Assembly: GCA_900095095.1 (NCBI GenBank)
Contig: FMBT01000311.1
Span: 186,001-250,000, forward strand
DNA length: 64,000 nucleotides
Reading direction: 5' to 3'
From: Fragilariopsis cylindrus CCMP1102
Lineage: Eukaryota > Bacillariophyta > Bacillariophyceae > Bacillariales > Bacillariaceae
In this document: positions 32,497-43,574 of the stretch, in pieces
Numbering within the stretch: position 1 is the first letter of the stretch
Layout of the letters: every line of letters starts with the position of its first letter
Program-made: the position numbers and the translations under genes
Notes under the pieces: model-generated
The model's database searches: none
The model's input: only the letters and a program-made list of their open reading frames with translations
Told to the model about the DNA's origin: nothing

Positions 32497-33405
32497 ATGA
32501 CGACTATCATTACGGCAGCAGCGATGATGATGATGATTAATATGACAAGAAAAATCACAATATCAGCAAAAGTATCAAAAGGAAAAACAGCATTGATATC
32601 ACTACTTCGACAGCCACAACAACAAAGTCGTCGTCTATGCAAGATATCTCCGTCATCTTCATCGTCTTCATCGTCTTCGTCCTCGTCCTCGTCATCGTCA
32701 TTGTTCATTAGAGATTTTTCTACTAGCACAACGGCAACAGGTACAACTACAGGTACAGGTACAACTACAGGTACAAGTGATGATAATGATATACTAAATA
32801 AGGGATCAATTGCACGTGATATACTTGCTGCTGAACGTACATTCTTAGCATGGGCACGAACAGGACTTGGTTTTGTTGGATCAGCTGTTGCATTATTTGC
32901 AACATATCATCAACATGATGAAACAATATCGAAGCAAAAACAAAATAATGGTCAAAAAATGAATAGCAATAATAATAATGATAACAAGAATGATACAGAT
33001 ACAGATGCTGATATGATGGTGGATAAGATATTTCCAGCATGTGCAATACTTGTTTTGAATGGTTCATTTATATTAGGATTTGCAACGAGACGATATGTGA
33101 AACTTGTATCAGCACTTAAAAATAATAGTAGTATATTACCAATCGGTTCAATAGAACCATTAATTGCTGTTGCGTTTACTGCAATAGGAACAATTACATC
33201 ATTATTTGTTGTTGCATCGGCAAGAATAAAGAATATGAATAATGATAAAAGTAACAACAGGAATAACATGAATAGAAATGAGATTGATCGTACCGCCAAA
33301 GACAGCAATGGCAATGACAATGACAATGACAATGACAGTAGGAGCAGCAACAATAACAAAAACGAAAAAGAAAAGAACGACGGTGACGATGGCAACAAAA
33401 AGTAG
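32497..33405 (+). CDS. DUF202-family membrane protein, probable organelle presequence
   Basis: 302 residues, ATG start. The N-terminus (MMMMINMTRKITISAKVS, LLRQPQQQSRRLCKIS) is basic and Ser-rich like a mitochondrial presequence. The core has RDILAAERTFLAWARTGLGF, the signature of DUF202 (RDxLAxERTxLAWxRT), followed by three hydrophobic spans (VGSAVALFATY, ACAILVLNGSFILGFAT, LIAVAFTAIGTITSLFVV). DUF202 occurs as a small bacterial membrane protein and in eukaryotic VTC polyphosphate complexes; here it stands alone, so a polyphosphate role is only a possibility. An Asn/Asp tail follows. Confidence 0.8.
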   Translation: MTTIITAAAMMMMINMTRKITISAKVSKGKTALISLLRQPQQQSRRLCKISPSSSSSSSSSSSSSSSSLFIRDFSTSTTATGTTTGTGTTTGTSDDNDILNKGSIARDILAAERTFLAWARTGLGFVGSAVALFATYHQHDETISKQKQNNGQKMNSNNNNDNKNDTDTDADMMVDKIFPACAILVLNGSFILGFATRRYVKLVSALKNNSSILPIGSIEPLIAVAFTAIGTITSLFVVASARIKNMNNDKSNNRNNMNRNEIDRTAKDSNGNDNDNDNDSRSSNNNKNEKEKNDGDDGNKK

Positions 33406-33694
33406 TACGTGTAGTAGCAAAGAGCTACGGATGACTTTGTTATTTACTCCATACATGATCCCCCACCAAAATTCACCTCTACCAGCATACGGTGAGTTGA
33501 TTGTATGAGATCTTGGTATGGGAATGAATGAATGGACGATCACCCCAAAATAGAAAGATAGGGGTAGAGGAGTAGAAGAGTAAAAGCTCGTTATATTATA
33601 TGCCCTCACTATTTAATTAATTTTTAGTGGCGTGCATCCAGTACGGTAAGTTAGCCAAATCTACGCCGTTGTACAAACAATACCATGGCCTTTT
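33406..33694. other. Convergent spacer
   Basis: Tail-to-tail spacer between the DUF202 and sulfatase genes; no feature seen. Confidence 0.3.
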
Positions 33695-35440
33695 CTACAT
33701 AGGATGTCCATTAATTGCCATTTGTTGTAATTCAGCCATCCGTTTTCTCCAAACTGGTAGTACAAATTGTTGTATTACTGTTTCATTAATAATATCCATT
33801 TCTTCTATTGGATCTTCTGTTAAATTGAAAAATTGTTCATAATTTTCATGTTCCGGCCATACTATATACTTACCATCCTTACGAACTAATGCATTATTTT
33901 CTGGTACACCAAACTTATCATTTTTTGGATCAGGCCATTCATAATAAAATTCATTTCTCCATTGTTTCTTCTTACTCCTATCCTTACCACTTGAAGAAGA
34001 ATTTGATTCTGATGACGCCACCGACGACGACGATGATGATGATAGGTATAATTCTGAAAAATCACGCCCTTGCATAACATTTGGGATAGGAATTTTCGCA
34101 GCACGTAACATGGTTGGTGCTAAGTCGATATTTAAAACAAAATCATCATTACGTATACCACGTTGAGATTGTGGTAATCTAGGATCCATTACAATTAATG
34201 GTACCCTAATTGATTCCTCGTATGCGTACCATTTTTCTGCCAGTCCATGCTGACCATGAAAGTTACCATTATCTGTTGTAAAGATTATTAATGTTTCATT
34301 TAATAAATCTTGTCTCTTAATTTCATTTATGATCCGTCCAACAGCAGCATCAACTTCTGTTGCCATCCGATACGTATTCTTCATCATTGTTTGATATCGA
34401 TCTTCTGGCGTGTATCGTGTATTATATCGTCCCCGACCATAATTACTCCCATTAAAGAAATATGGCATCCTCCTCCAATGCCCATTAGTATGTGTAGGAA
34501 AATGTGGTACGTATTCATTTTCATACCAACTCATGCTACTATTCATTGGCTGGTACCGTTCGGCATTACCATCTAATGCATGTGTCGCATAGAAGGAAAC
34601 AGATAGAGCGAATGGTGTATTACCATCAGTGGGTCGTTTTTCTTTTAGATATTCCATTGCATCATCTTCATTTATTTGTGTTACATGTTGAAGGATACCA
34701 TCGCGTTCAATCCAATGCCGATGTGCATAAATTTTGGAATCAGAATGTGTATTTTCAGGTGGTGTTGGATGATGCCATTTACCATAAAATCCTGTATGGT
34801 ACCCATTTTGTTTTAATAGTGGATATAAAGTTTGATTCCATTTTGTAGGTTCATACATTGTTACGTCTTTATTTGTAAATAATGTTTTATGATTTGAAGC
34901 ATATTGTCCAGTATATAAACTTGCACGACTTATCATACAGATCGACGTCGTTACACAACTATGTGTAAATAGTATTCCATCTTTAGCCATTTGATCTAGG
35001 TGTGGTGTTTTGACGAAATCGTTACCCATTGCACCCAATGTAGTATAACTCCAATCATCTGCATATAGGAAAACAATATTGAGAGGTTTATCGCTATTCT
35101 TCTTCTCGTCGTCACGCTTTGATTCTGATGCTTCTCGTGCATTGTCACCGTCATGCTCCCGCTCGTGAGCGTGCTTGGAGGAGGAGGAGGCTGTTGCTGC
35201 TCCTTCTGTTGCTGCAGATGATGTTCTATCTATCAGAATAGGAATATTGATTATCGAGGTATAATTATCATAGTGGTAGGTGTAATCAGAAATTAATGCA
35301 CTTCTTGAATGCGATGATGATGAGATTATCCCATAATTATTAGCAAACAATGTGACGAGAAGAATCACGCCTACAGTTCCTACCAATAACGCGGCTGAGA
35401 AGAATTTCAATACAGTATTAATAGTACTATGATTCGGCAT
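33695..35440 (-). CDS. Membrane-anchored sulfatase
   Basis: 581 residues, intronless, ATG start. A signal anchor (FFSAALLVGTVGVILLVTLF) is followed by a Ser/Ala/Glu-rich stalk. Sulfatase landmarks: NIVFLYADDWSYTTLGAMGN (metal Asp-Asp), the formylglycine segment TSICMISRASLYTGQY, YHTGFYGKWHHPTPP, and TTDNGNFHGQHGLAEKWYAY (metal-binding Asp-Asn, then His/Lys). The modified Cys motif reads C-M-I-S-R, whereas the standard is C-x-[PA]-x-R; the Ile replaces Pro/Ala. Sulfatases hydrolyse sulfate esters; the secreted orientation fits a marine alga processing sulfated polysaccharides. The atypical motif leaves open whether formylglycine forms. Confidence 0.88.
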   Translation of the reverse strand: MPNHSTINTVLKFFSAALLVGTVGVILLVTLFANNYGIISSSSHSRSALISDYTYHYDNYTSIINIPILIDRTSSAATEGAATASSSSKHAHEREHDGDNAREASESKRDDEKKNSDKPLNIVFLYADDWSYTTLGAMGNDFVKTPHLDQMAKDGILFTHSCVTTSICMISRASLYTGQYASNHKTLFTNKDVTMYEPTKWNQTLYPLLKQNGYHTGFYGKWHHPTPPENTHSDSKIYAHRHWIERDGILQHVTQINEDDAMEYLKEKRPTDGNTPFALSVSFYATHALDGNAERYQPMNSSMSWYENEYVPHFPTHTNGHWRRMPYFFNGSNYGRGRYNTRYTPEDRYQTMMKNTYRMATEVDAAVGRIINEIKRQDLLNETLIIFTTDNGNFHGQHGLAEKWYAYEESIRVPLIVMDPRLPQSQRGIRNDDFVLNIDLAPTMLRAAKIPIPNVMQGRDFSELYLSSSSSSSVASSESNSSSSGKDRSKKKQWRNEFYYEWPDPKNDKFGVPENNALVRKDGKYIVWPEHENYEQFFNLTEDPIEEMDIINETVIQQFVLPVWRKRMAELQQMAINGHPM

Positions 35441-35805
35441 GACTTTTTTTGCCTCCGCTTCTATACCTACCTTTTATCAAGAATCAGGGGAATTTCAAGT
35501 GGTATGTTCATTGTGAATTGTGAGTGGTGCATGTAAAGTGCCGCTTTGACATGATTGTAGATTTTTGTATTCTTCAAAAAGTTCAAAATTTGAATGAGAG
35601 CCAGCCAGTCCGTTCTTCCTTTTCTTCCCCTCTTCACCGACAAATGCGCGACAAAAAAAAGGCGACATACTTTAGCTTCTTTCTTTCCACATCTCGAGCT
35701 GTCGCTATTAGCGTTATCGTCAGGCTATTGAAATTCGAGCTACTAGTATGACGATGATTTACAGTACGATTGATCAATACTGTAGAATTTGATCCGGAAA
35801 ACAAA
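35441..35805. promoter_or_regulatory. Divergent intergenic region
   Basis: About 365 nt between divergent starts (sulfatase and RanBP2-type protein). No core element recognised. Confidence 0.4.
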
Positions 35806-37146
35806 ATGTCGTTCCTTTTTTCGGGTTTTGATAGGACTGCAATTCATCAAAACAGCGATGAGTTCATTTCAAACTCCTCATATTTATCTTCATCCACAAC
35901 TCTTAAACAGCAGTCCTATACAATCCAACGACAACCAACAAAGACAAAGACAATGACAAAAAGAAACAAGAAATCTACAGCGATTTCGTCGAAACCTAGT
36001 TCCGATTCTGATTCGAACGGCGAGAATAGAAAGAACAAAAAGAATGATGATGATGGTGGTGGTACGATCACTACTAGGATGATAAAGAATCCTCGAAAAG
36101 TGAAGGCTAATATTACATACAAAGGTGATCGTCGAATCATAAAAGCCGTGAGGCCTCTTCCGATTAGTTCGAAGAAGTTGGATGCTCAATTAGAGACTAC
36201 CATCCAGCGGAACGAAAGGGTAGCACGAAGAAGTGGGAGGATGAAAGTAGAGAGAAAAAAGAAGAGGAAGAAAAAACGGGATATTTTCCGGAAAACTTCT
36301 TCTGCTGATTACAGTAGTGATTTGGATATCATCAATGAGGATGACGTAAGCAAAGATGATGCTGACGATGATGATGATGAACAGGAACGGGAAGAAGATT
36401 TCCTGCCCATGCCAAGCAACAACGAAATTGTGGACTATAATGCCAACGAATCTTGGAGTAACGCAGCAGTACCAGCATTACTTGACGATGAAAGTAGTGG
36501 AGACAAACCTATTCGTCCTCCAGCTTGCTTTATTTTACGACCACCTTCACAACCGACCGCGAAGGATATTGAAAATTTCAGAATGAATCAGTTGAGCGCT
36601 CTCCCTCAATTCGAACAAGTTCCGCTCTCGAAGAAAAATAAACGTTCAAGGGAGGTCCTCGACGACGACAATCAAGGCGATCCTAAGCGACGACGCAAGG
36701 CAGCGAGTAAGTGGAAGTGTTTGGAATGTCAACACCCCAACGACGATGACGAATCGCGCTGTATGGGGGTAAAAATATGTGGTGTACAGTGTAACGTACA
36801 TAGGGAAGCTGAAGTAGAAGCGTCTGGTACCTTGTCATGGGCAGGTATCTTCAGGAATCAAAATGAGGGTAAATGGAAGTGCCAAGTCTGTAATGCTTTC
36901 AACAAGAACTCTGATGCGCTTTGTGTCGGATGTACAAATCCTATGGGTACCGGTCCTACTTTTCTTCATGGTGGCGGCAATGGTACGCTTCGTGCTGCTG
37001 CTACTGCTGTTGTTCCCGGTGCTCTTCTTATTGCTCCTCCTGCTGTTGCTCCTGCTGTTGCTCCTGCGGTTAGTATTGGCACGGGAGGGTTCTTGTTTGG
37101 CAACCCTGCTGCGATGAGTGGTGCGAAATTTTCGTTCGGATTCTAG
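35806..37146 (+). CDS. RanBP2-zinc-finger protein with FG-like ends
   Basis: The first ATG in the frame is 35806 (MSFLFSGFDRTA), giving 446 residues. A basic, disordered N-terminal half with KKRKKKRD-type nuclear localisation clusters leads to two RanBP2-type zinc fingers: WKCLECQHPNDDDESRCMG and WKCQVCNAFNKNSDALCVGC (W-x-C-x2-C-x10-C-x2-C). The C-terminus is Ala/Pro-rich and ends GGFLFGNPAAM...KFSFGF, with FG dipeptides, and the N-terminus has FLFSGF, both typical of FG nucleoporins. RanBP2 fingers bind Ran-GDP, RNA or ubiquitin. A peripheral nucleoporin (Nup153-like) is a plausible inference. Confidence 0.75.
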   Translation: MSFLFSGFDRTAIHQNSDEFISNSSYLSSSTTLKQQSYTIQRQPTKTKTMTKRNKKSTAISSKPSSDSDSNGENRKNKKNDDDGGGTITTRMIKNPRKVKANITYKGDRRIIKAVRPLPISSKKLDAQLETTIQRNERVARRSGRMKVERKKKRKKKRDIFRKTSSADYSSDLDIINEDDVSKDDADDDDDEQEREEDFLPMPSNNEIVDYNANESWSNAAVPALLDDESSGDKPIRPPACFILRPPSQPTAKDIENFRMNQLSALPQFEQVPLSKKNKRSREVLDDDNQGDPKRRRKAASKWKCLECQHPNDDDESRCMGVKICGVQCNVHREAEVEASGTLSWAGIFRNQNEGKWKCQVCNAFNKNSDALCVGCTNPMGTGPTFLHGGGNGTLRAAATAVVPGALLIAPPAVAPAVAPAVSIGTGGFLFGNPAAMSGAKFSFGF

Positions 37147-37936
37147 AAGATTCTTTTGGTAGTAGACAATTCACATTTGTAGGGTGATGTGATGCTCTCA
37201 GTGTTTGGTAACAGTTTCGGTAATCTTTCGATAAGGAATGCAACCGCTGATTCTCTTTTGGCAGTAACTTTACCATCCTCTCTCGTCGTACGTGCTCCGT
37301 TATTCTGATCCTTGGATTTATCTCATTATCAAAGAAACGAGGTGCGTGTGTATTACTCACATGTATATTCTAGAATTCCCATTGATTCAAAACAAGAAAA
37401 TAAGACTAAAATTGTAGTAAATAAACTAACTAATAATGATGCAGTTACTAAAAATATAGGAATAATATGTGAATACAGTATACCTATTTCAAGCTCAATC
37501 TCATTCTTAGAATTTTACACGAAATAAGACATCGAATAATCGGCAATGCCGTTGTCTAATTATTCAACAAAAACAAACATAATATTGATATAGTATAATC
37601 AGTTCAAATCAATTCAATTCAATTCAATTCAATGCTATCTTCCATTTAATTCCAATTCTAAATTTATTTCTTTATTCTTATATTTTCCTTTTTAATCTTT
37701 TCTGTTATTCTTCTTTCGGTCCATCCATCGAAACATAGACACGATTGATGGTTCATTCATCGGGGGTATTCTCTCTTTCGTTTGATGTATCGTCGGTGTC
37801 GCACAAATAGTAGGTCGTCTCTCTTTTTTTCCTTCTGTGTGTGTGGGTGTGTGTGTGTGTATAAACTATAGACCGCCCGAGAATAATAAATACATAAATA
37901 ATATTACTTTTACTGCTGTATTATTTATATATATAT
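37147..37936. repeat. Convergent spacer with (TTCAA)n microsatellite
   Basis: Tail-to-tail spacer. A TTCAA/AATTC pentanucleotide array lies near 37609-37632 and a (GT)n tract near 37837-37860. No gene seen. Confidence 0.5.
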
Positions 37937-39188
37937 TTATGACGAATTCATCTTCTTGAGTTGAGTGACAGTACGTTGTAAACGATGTTGCATCATATTG
38001 CATAAATCATAATTAGTTTTACCAACAGTGGTAATTCCCATCATTAATACAGTCTTCACATCTTGCAATGCAAATCGGTATCGTTCCACACCCTCAAATG
38101 CTTGTGCACGACGGATTAATGCTTTCACATTTTCAGGTTCCACCTCTAGTACTGCTGTACAATCAGAAATGACACCATCAAAGTTTGAAATTTGTTTGTA
38201 ACAGGCTGTGTATAGATGGAGGTAAGTAATTTGTTTATGTGTGTGTGTGTAACGAAAGAGAGTTGGGTGAAGCGGCGGGTGGTGGACAAAAGCAAAAGAT
38301 CAATAGTTGTGAGAATGTGCGAGAATAAATAAATGACGTCCGAAATATGTATTTTCAAGTACCTTCCGACGACCCCGCCGGCGGTACAAAATTCAACAGT
38401 CACAACAAGCAGCAGCAACAACAACAGCAGAAGCTTTATTAAGTAATTAATGAATCAGATAAAGAAAAGAAAAACTTACCAGCACGATTTGCATATGCCT
38501 TTAAGGCTAATTCCGATCCAGATTTACTTTCATTTTGTAATTGAGTTAAACATTTGGTATAATGTTCAATGGCTTGTTCAAAGTTCGCATTCTTATATTT
38601 GGCATCACCTTGTTCTTTATATTTTTCCACAGGTGATAAGGATGCTTTGCGTTTTCGTTCAATCGCATCATACTTGGGTTGTACTTTCGACATCATCCGT
38701 ACAATATCACTATTCCCCGCATCTAGTCGTGAGGCGAAATCTAATTGTTTCATGGCACCATTAATATCACCATTTTGCATCATTTCTTCGGCCTTGCCAC
38801 AATACACTGCCACCTGCTCACCACGTTGCAGTTCGGTGACTTCCTTTTTCATCCGTTTTAAATCCGCATTCGACGATTGGATAGCTAAACCATTTTCTAA
38901 TGTTTTAATACATTGTTGCAAATCATCTAAGGCCTTATACGCCACCGCTAACCGAAAATACCCTTTGACGAAATTCTTATCCGCCTTAATACACGACCGT
39001 CCCGCCACAGCCATTTCTTCATATTGCTGTAATTTTTCATGACAGGCGGCCATGTTCGACCAATACGAGGGCACATTCGGATCGATGGCAGTGGCCTCAT
39101 TGTATTTCGCAATGGCTTCCGCATATTGTCCCCCTTTAAAGAACACATTCCCTTCGCCTTTAATCTTTTCTGCTTGTGCGTGTGGCAT
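37937..39188 (-). CDS. TPR co-chaperone of the STI1/HOP type, one intron
   Basis: Exons 39188-38480 and 38205-37937 join through a 274-nt intron (GTAAGT...CACAG, phase 1) into 325 residues (AYANRA|ACYKQISN across the join). Two TPR clusters: residues about 5-115 (EKIKGEGNVFFKGGQYAEAI, SYWSNMAACHEKLQQYEEMA, KGYFRLAVAYKALDDLQQCI) and residues about 195-300 (KYKEQGDAKYKNANFEQAIE, VKALIRRAQAFEGVERY). Lys/Asn/Asn/Lys/Arg positions of the two-carboxylate clamp that holds the EEVD tail of Hsp70/Hsp90 are present in both. No DP domains, so it is shorter than full STI1. Cytosolic chaperone adaptor is a good inference. Confidence 0.85.
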
Positions 39189-41176
39189 CTTGAATTAATG
39201 ACACTGTCTTTTCTAATCTTGTTGAATAGTTGGGTGGAAGTGTATAATATGTGTTTTAAGAAACAGAAAGGTTTAGAAATGACAATGGCAAAGATTGGCA
39301 ACGTGAATGACTTTTGGTTTGATTTATTTTGTGGCCTGAGAGATGTTGTTGCTGTGGTGTGCTGTCGTCTTTTGTTGCGGGGGATGTGTGTGAGGTCATC
39401 AATAGAGCCGTGCTGGCAATGAAATTACTACGCGATGCTTATTAAAAATCGAGCGAACTCCATCGAAATCTTGAGAACTTGTTTAAAAAGCACTGTAAAA
39501 ACGTCGCGATGAAAATAAACACACACGATAACAAGGACAGACGGCATCACTGCCACTCATTAAAAAAAAAGATGCTCCAGTATATTCTGATTTTTCTGTT
39601 TCATTACCAGTAAGTTAGAGATATAAGAATATATATATAAATATACAATGTATATTATAATATATATACCATGTTAACAAGATCTAAACTAGCTAGCTAT
39701 AGTCTAGATGTAATGGTGAAAAGGTGATAGGAAATTCACATCTATGTGTCAAGAAAACTTATCTTGTACCACCTCAACATCATCATGTTTGCATTCATTT
39801 TTTGTTTCCAAGTAGTTGTTATGTGAGGTGACCAGCTGGTGGGAGGGGGTTAATCATTATTGTGATGTGATGTGCAGAATACTTAAGAAAACAATTTTTA
39901 AGATTTACCTTGAGATTTGTCCATCTATTATAATATACTACACTCTGTGTTAGTAACAGCTTTGTACTTGATACTGATACCAGCAATCAAGAATGATCCC
40001 TTCAAGGCAATTTTTGTCTGTCTCTTAGTGCTGAAGGGCTATTAAATCTACCCATTTTCTGGCTGGTATGTTCAAAAACAGTAACAACAAAACTATATGA
40101 CATGCACAGCAACAACTATTACTACAACTACTCACACACAAAATTACCATGCATGTGCTTTTTCAATTGAAAAGAAAAACATTTCAAACCTACCCATTGG
40201 CAGTGGGTCCATTATAATATAAAGTGATAACAGTAGAAAAAATACAAAACTCATAACATGCACTGAAGAAATGTAGAAAGTTGCTTTGTACCTACTACCA
40301 GCTACTGCTGTTAATAGCATTCATGTTGTATCACCTAATTTTTGTGTATTTTATGCATCAGTAGTAGCACCCTACAACAACCCTCCCATCTCCAACACAG
40401 GAAAATCTATACTTGTTTGTTGCTGGATTTTTGTTACCCAAATAGTGTTACTGTTAGCTCCACTACACTACACTACACTACACCTATCCTATGGATTCCA
40501 TTTTCCTATCAGCAAGTACATAAGACAATGTCCTTTGGTTAATATCAAAACCCACCAAATAGACACACATTCTCTATTCTTGTGATGATACCTCATTATT
40601 ACCTGAGCAAAAATATGGGTGCACACAAGATGTACTATTTTCTAGAGAGAAAGAGAGGAGAGAGGATATCCGGTAAAAAAAGAGAGGAAAGGTTACCTGT
40701 ACTACCATTGTGTTGTTCCACAAAGAATATGACATGTGTTGTAGAAAACATAGTGCTATTTTTCTATTCTTCTCAAATTGGATGTGTACTATAGGGACAT
40801 GGACTCGTTGTTCTAGAGAGACAGAAAAAATATATCATGAATGCACGTGAATGTCATAATGCTCTTCACTAACCTGCAAAAGTGAATGAGATAAATAAAC
40901 TTCCTCTAAATAAAATACCATCATTAGGAATGACAATATAATTTCCCATCTCCTCCTTGCAACAATGATGTTTTTGCAGGCAAACTGGTGTGTTCATGCG
41001 TCTACCAAGAATTAACTTATGGTGAACGATCCGGTTAAAAAAAATCGTTCTGGGATGCGTGATGCGGTAAAATAGAAGTTACGCTACAACTCTATTTTTG
41101 TGTTAGGATCAGTAGTACATATTCGAAAAATAGGTATATACTATAATAAGGCTCTAGTCAATACCGTATTATGTAT
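39189..41176. other. Large intergenic region, no gene found
   Basis: Nearly 2 kb. Open frames here are short and of poor composition. Contains a (TA)n-rich stretch near 39630-39670, a CTACA pentanucleotide array near 40460-40482, and otherwise unremarkable AT-rich DNA. Could hold UTRs, a regulatory region or an ncRNA I cannot recognise. Confidence 0.4.
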
Positions 41177-42313
41177 TTATTTATTATTTTCGTCTTTTTT
41201 TGGGCGATTCCACAGCAGTTTCCACATCTTTTTTCCAAGTGTTCGAATACTACGTTGTTCTTCTTCAAGCTCATCAAGTGATGATGATGTTGATTTCAAT
41301 TCTCTTTTGGTATTTATAAGTTCAGCATTTACTGAAATTAACTCACCACGAGAATTCTTTAATTGTTTTTCCGTCGTCGTTAACGAATCTTTCGTTGTAC
41401 CCAATTCTTTCATTATAGAAGTTTTTGCATTCTGTTCTAACTCATATTGATCTTCTAATATACGATTCGATTCTGCTGCTTCAGACAAATTCGATTCAAT
41501 ATCTTGTCGTTGTTGTGTTTCAATCTGTAATTGTGTTTCGACAGAATTTAATTTTTCCGTTATTTCAGCAAGATTCTTTTGGACTTCTTCATAGTTTCCT
41601 GTTATTTCAAGATTAGCTTCCGTAGACAATGACAATTTCGACTCAATATCAATCCGAATTGTCTTTTCTTCTTCCAGTAGTACTTGATTGGTTTCCAACT
41701 CATCTGTTTTGAATTGTAGTTTAGATCGCAGTTTGGCCAAGAGACTCTTCTGTTGTTCATCGCCATCATTATTATTTTCCTCAACAATTGTTCGAACCTC
41801 CTCCACTTCTTCTTCTTCCTGTTTTGATACCGCTTCTTCTTCCTCCTGTCTCGATACCGTTTCTTCCGGAGTATTTGGATTAATACTGGTGACAGTTGGT
41901 GTCACTTCTCGTTCTACCGGTGAATCAGACCATGATGATTTCGTGTCCTCATTCTCCTCTTCTGGGCCCTTCGTCGATGTTAAAACTGCAAGTCCTATCA
42001 TGGATAAACTTGCCACTACTCCGCCACCAATCAACAAATTCGAATTAGAAGCCGCTGGTTCTACTACTGATGTAGTTGAAAAAGTTGGATTACCAAGGAG
42101 TGAATCTAAACCATGTATAAAATCCATGACTCCCGGATCTCCCGATGAAAGTACCAGGAGGGATTCTTTTTTCGTTTTCAATTTCCTTTGTCCGATCGGC
42201 GGCGGTCGCGTCAACGATGACGACGACGATAGAACCCATGCATCACAGACTTGGACTTGTGATGCAAGAAATAGAGACAACAAGACAGTTATTGGTGGTT
42301 GCAAAGACATCAT
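41177..42313 (-). CDS. Predicted plastid membrane coiled-coil protein
   Basis: 378 residues, ATG start (a second ATG follows immediately). Signal peptide PPITVLLSLFLASQVQVCDA is followed by W at the +1 position (CDAW|VLSSSSS), an aromatic-start transit peptide of the diatom plastid type. A hydrophobic span lies at residues about 90-112 (LLIGGGVVASLSMIGLAVLT). The remainder is an acidic linker and then a long Glu/Lys/Gln-rich coiled coil (KLRSKLQFKTDELETNQVLL through ELEEEQRSIRTLGKK). No enzymatic motif. A structural or tethering role at a plastid membrane is inferred. Confidence 0.7.
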   Translation of the reverse strand: MMSLQPPITVLLSLFLASQVQVCDAWVLSSSSSLTRPPPIGQRKLKTKKESLLVLSSGDPGVMDFIHGLDSLLGNPTFSTTSVVEPAASNSNLLIGGGVVASLSMIGLAVLTSTKGPEEENEDTKSSWSDSPVEREVTPTVTSINPNTPEETVSRQEEEEAVSKQEEEEVEEVRTIVEENNNDGDEQQKSLLAKLRSKLQFKTDELETNQVLLEEEKTIRIDIESKLSLSTEANLEITGNYEEVQKNLAEITEKLNSVETQLQIETQQRQDIESNLSEAAESNRILEDQYELEQNAKTSIMKELGTTKDSLTTTEKQLKNSRGELISVNAELINTKRELKSTSSSLDELEEEQRSIRTLGKKMWKLLWNRPKKDENNK

Positions 42314-42580
42314 GATGTGATTCTGTTTTTAAATTTTGATATCGGGTACCAGGTACACTCTATATAGCTCTACTCTTCATCGACATGTTATTGAACCGAT
42401 AAATTTATCCTACGGTGGTTGATAGTTCGATGTGTAATGCGTTCCAGTCATTCGCACTGAAGATACCATCGGTTTTGAAAAATCTTTTCTTTATACACAG
42501 TAAGTTAGCCGTAATAAACTCCACACGGTGATACGCTGACGCATGCCTACCGCATACTGATTACAGTATTGGAAGAGAAG

Positions 42581-42846
42581 AGATCGAATCACGCGGGACC
42601 CTTTTTATGCATAAGCAAAATAATGAATTTACCCCTGACTGGACATCCATAAAGAACAAGCATGTGAGGGCAAGCAGAAGTAAGCACAGGAATACTGATA
42701 GTTAAAATAGTTAGAATTATAAGCTATTACCAGTGTATCATTCTGAGATTCTGTAGATAGATTTGACCATTGGATTTCATTCAGCAGTAGTTTAAAATAT
42801 CACGTATGATGGGACTTTTTTAATCAACTTGGTATAGAGTCTATGT
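42581..42846. repeat. Dispersed 266-bp repeat, copy 1
   Basis: Begins AGATCGAATCACGCGGGACC and ends GGTATAGAGTCTATGT. A second copy of the same length lies in the same orientation at 46494-46759, sharing long identical blocks (for example GTGTATCATTCTGAGATTCT). No terminal inverted repeats or coding capacity seen. The copies are 3.9 kb apart and enclose the pseudogene and GH16 gene. Confidence 0.8.
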
Positions 42847-42892
42847 CATGTGTCATTATTATTGGTTGCATTTACTAGTTATTGTTGTTGTT

Positions 42893-43574
42893 CTATAATG
42901 TTGGTGCTGTTTTTGCTAATTCTAGATAAGGGATGAATAGTGAAATCCCTTTCATATCACTTGATGTGATGGTAGTTCTGTGTGCAAAGAAATTAATTTC
43001 ATCCAATTGTCCAGCTAATGCAAGATTCAACAGTACAGTTTCTAATTGCTTAGGTGGTGCAGATTTGTTTGATCAATTTACTTAATCACTCAGTGCTTGT
43101 TATACTTCTATAACACATCCAGAAGTGTTATTGTTATCAATATTATTATTGGTAGCAGAAGTAGAAGTAGAAGCAGGTGTAGATCTACACATAGTACTAG
43201 ACTCCATTGTCATTACTGATGTAGACGATGAATCACTTGTGCATAAATTACATTCAGTAGATTTTTTGGGTCAATGTAAGAATCTCTAGCATTACCCAAT
43301 GAATGACCTGTCAATACACATGCTTGCATAGTAGAAACATTTCCGTTATCATAAGTTTCTGTCATTCCACCTTGTTTTGTAGACTTATCACTGATTAATT
43401 TAGTAATCAATTTGGTGTTCCTATTTGGCATCCCCCAATAATAGCATTTGCAATTTTGTTTGGTGCACTACGTTGTTGTACTCTATAAAGTTTGGGGAAT
43501 AAAAAAAAATTTGCTCTTATATTGATTTCGTCAACATCACTATGCAGTTCCATTTGTAACCACCTAATATGCAC
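42893..43574 (-). pseudogene. Frameshifted element-like pseudogene
   Basis: Three minus-strand blocks in different frames read as good protein: 43574-43407 (WLQMELHSDVDEINIRANFF, RVQQRSAPNKIANAIIGG), 43431-43213 (STMQACVLTGHSLGNARDSY) and 43069-42893 (LETVLLNLALAGQLDEINFF, ISLFIPYLELAKTAPTL). They are co-linear, with frame changes near 43425 and 43270 and a stop-containing gap at about 43070-43090. The first block starts after a TTTAG that could be a splice acceptor. The TGHSxxNARDSY segment is faintly like the C-terminal His/Tyr region of tyrosine recombinases such as Cryptons; that is a guess. Degenerate mobile-element ORF is the likeliest reading. Confidence 0.5.

Noticed and set aside
32952-33609. 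Minus-strand ORFs over the DUF202 gene
   Set aside because: Leu/Ser and Val/Ile runs arise from Asn/Asp codon repeats on the coding strand.
38450-39422. Plus-strand ORFs antisense to the TPR gene
   Set aside because: The minus strand encodes a clear TPR protein with a verified splice; the antisense frames show no domain.
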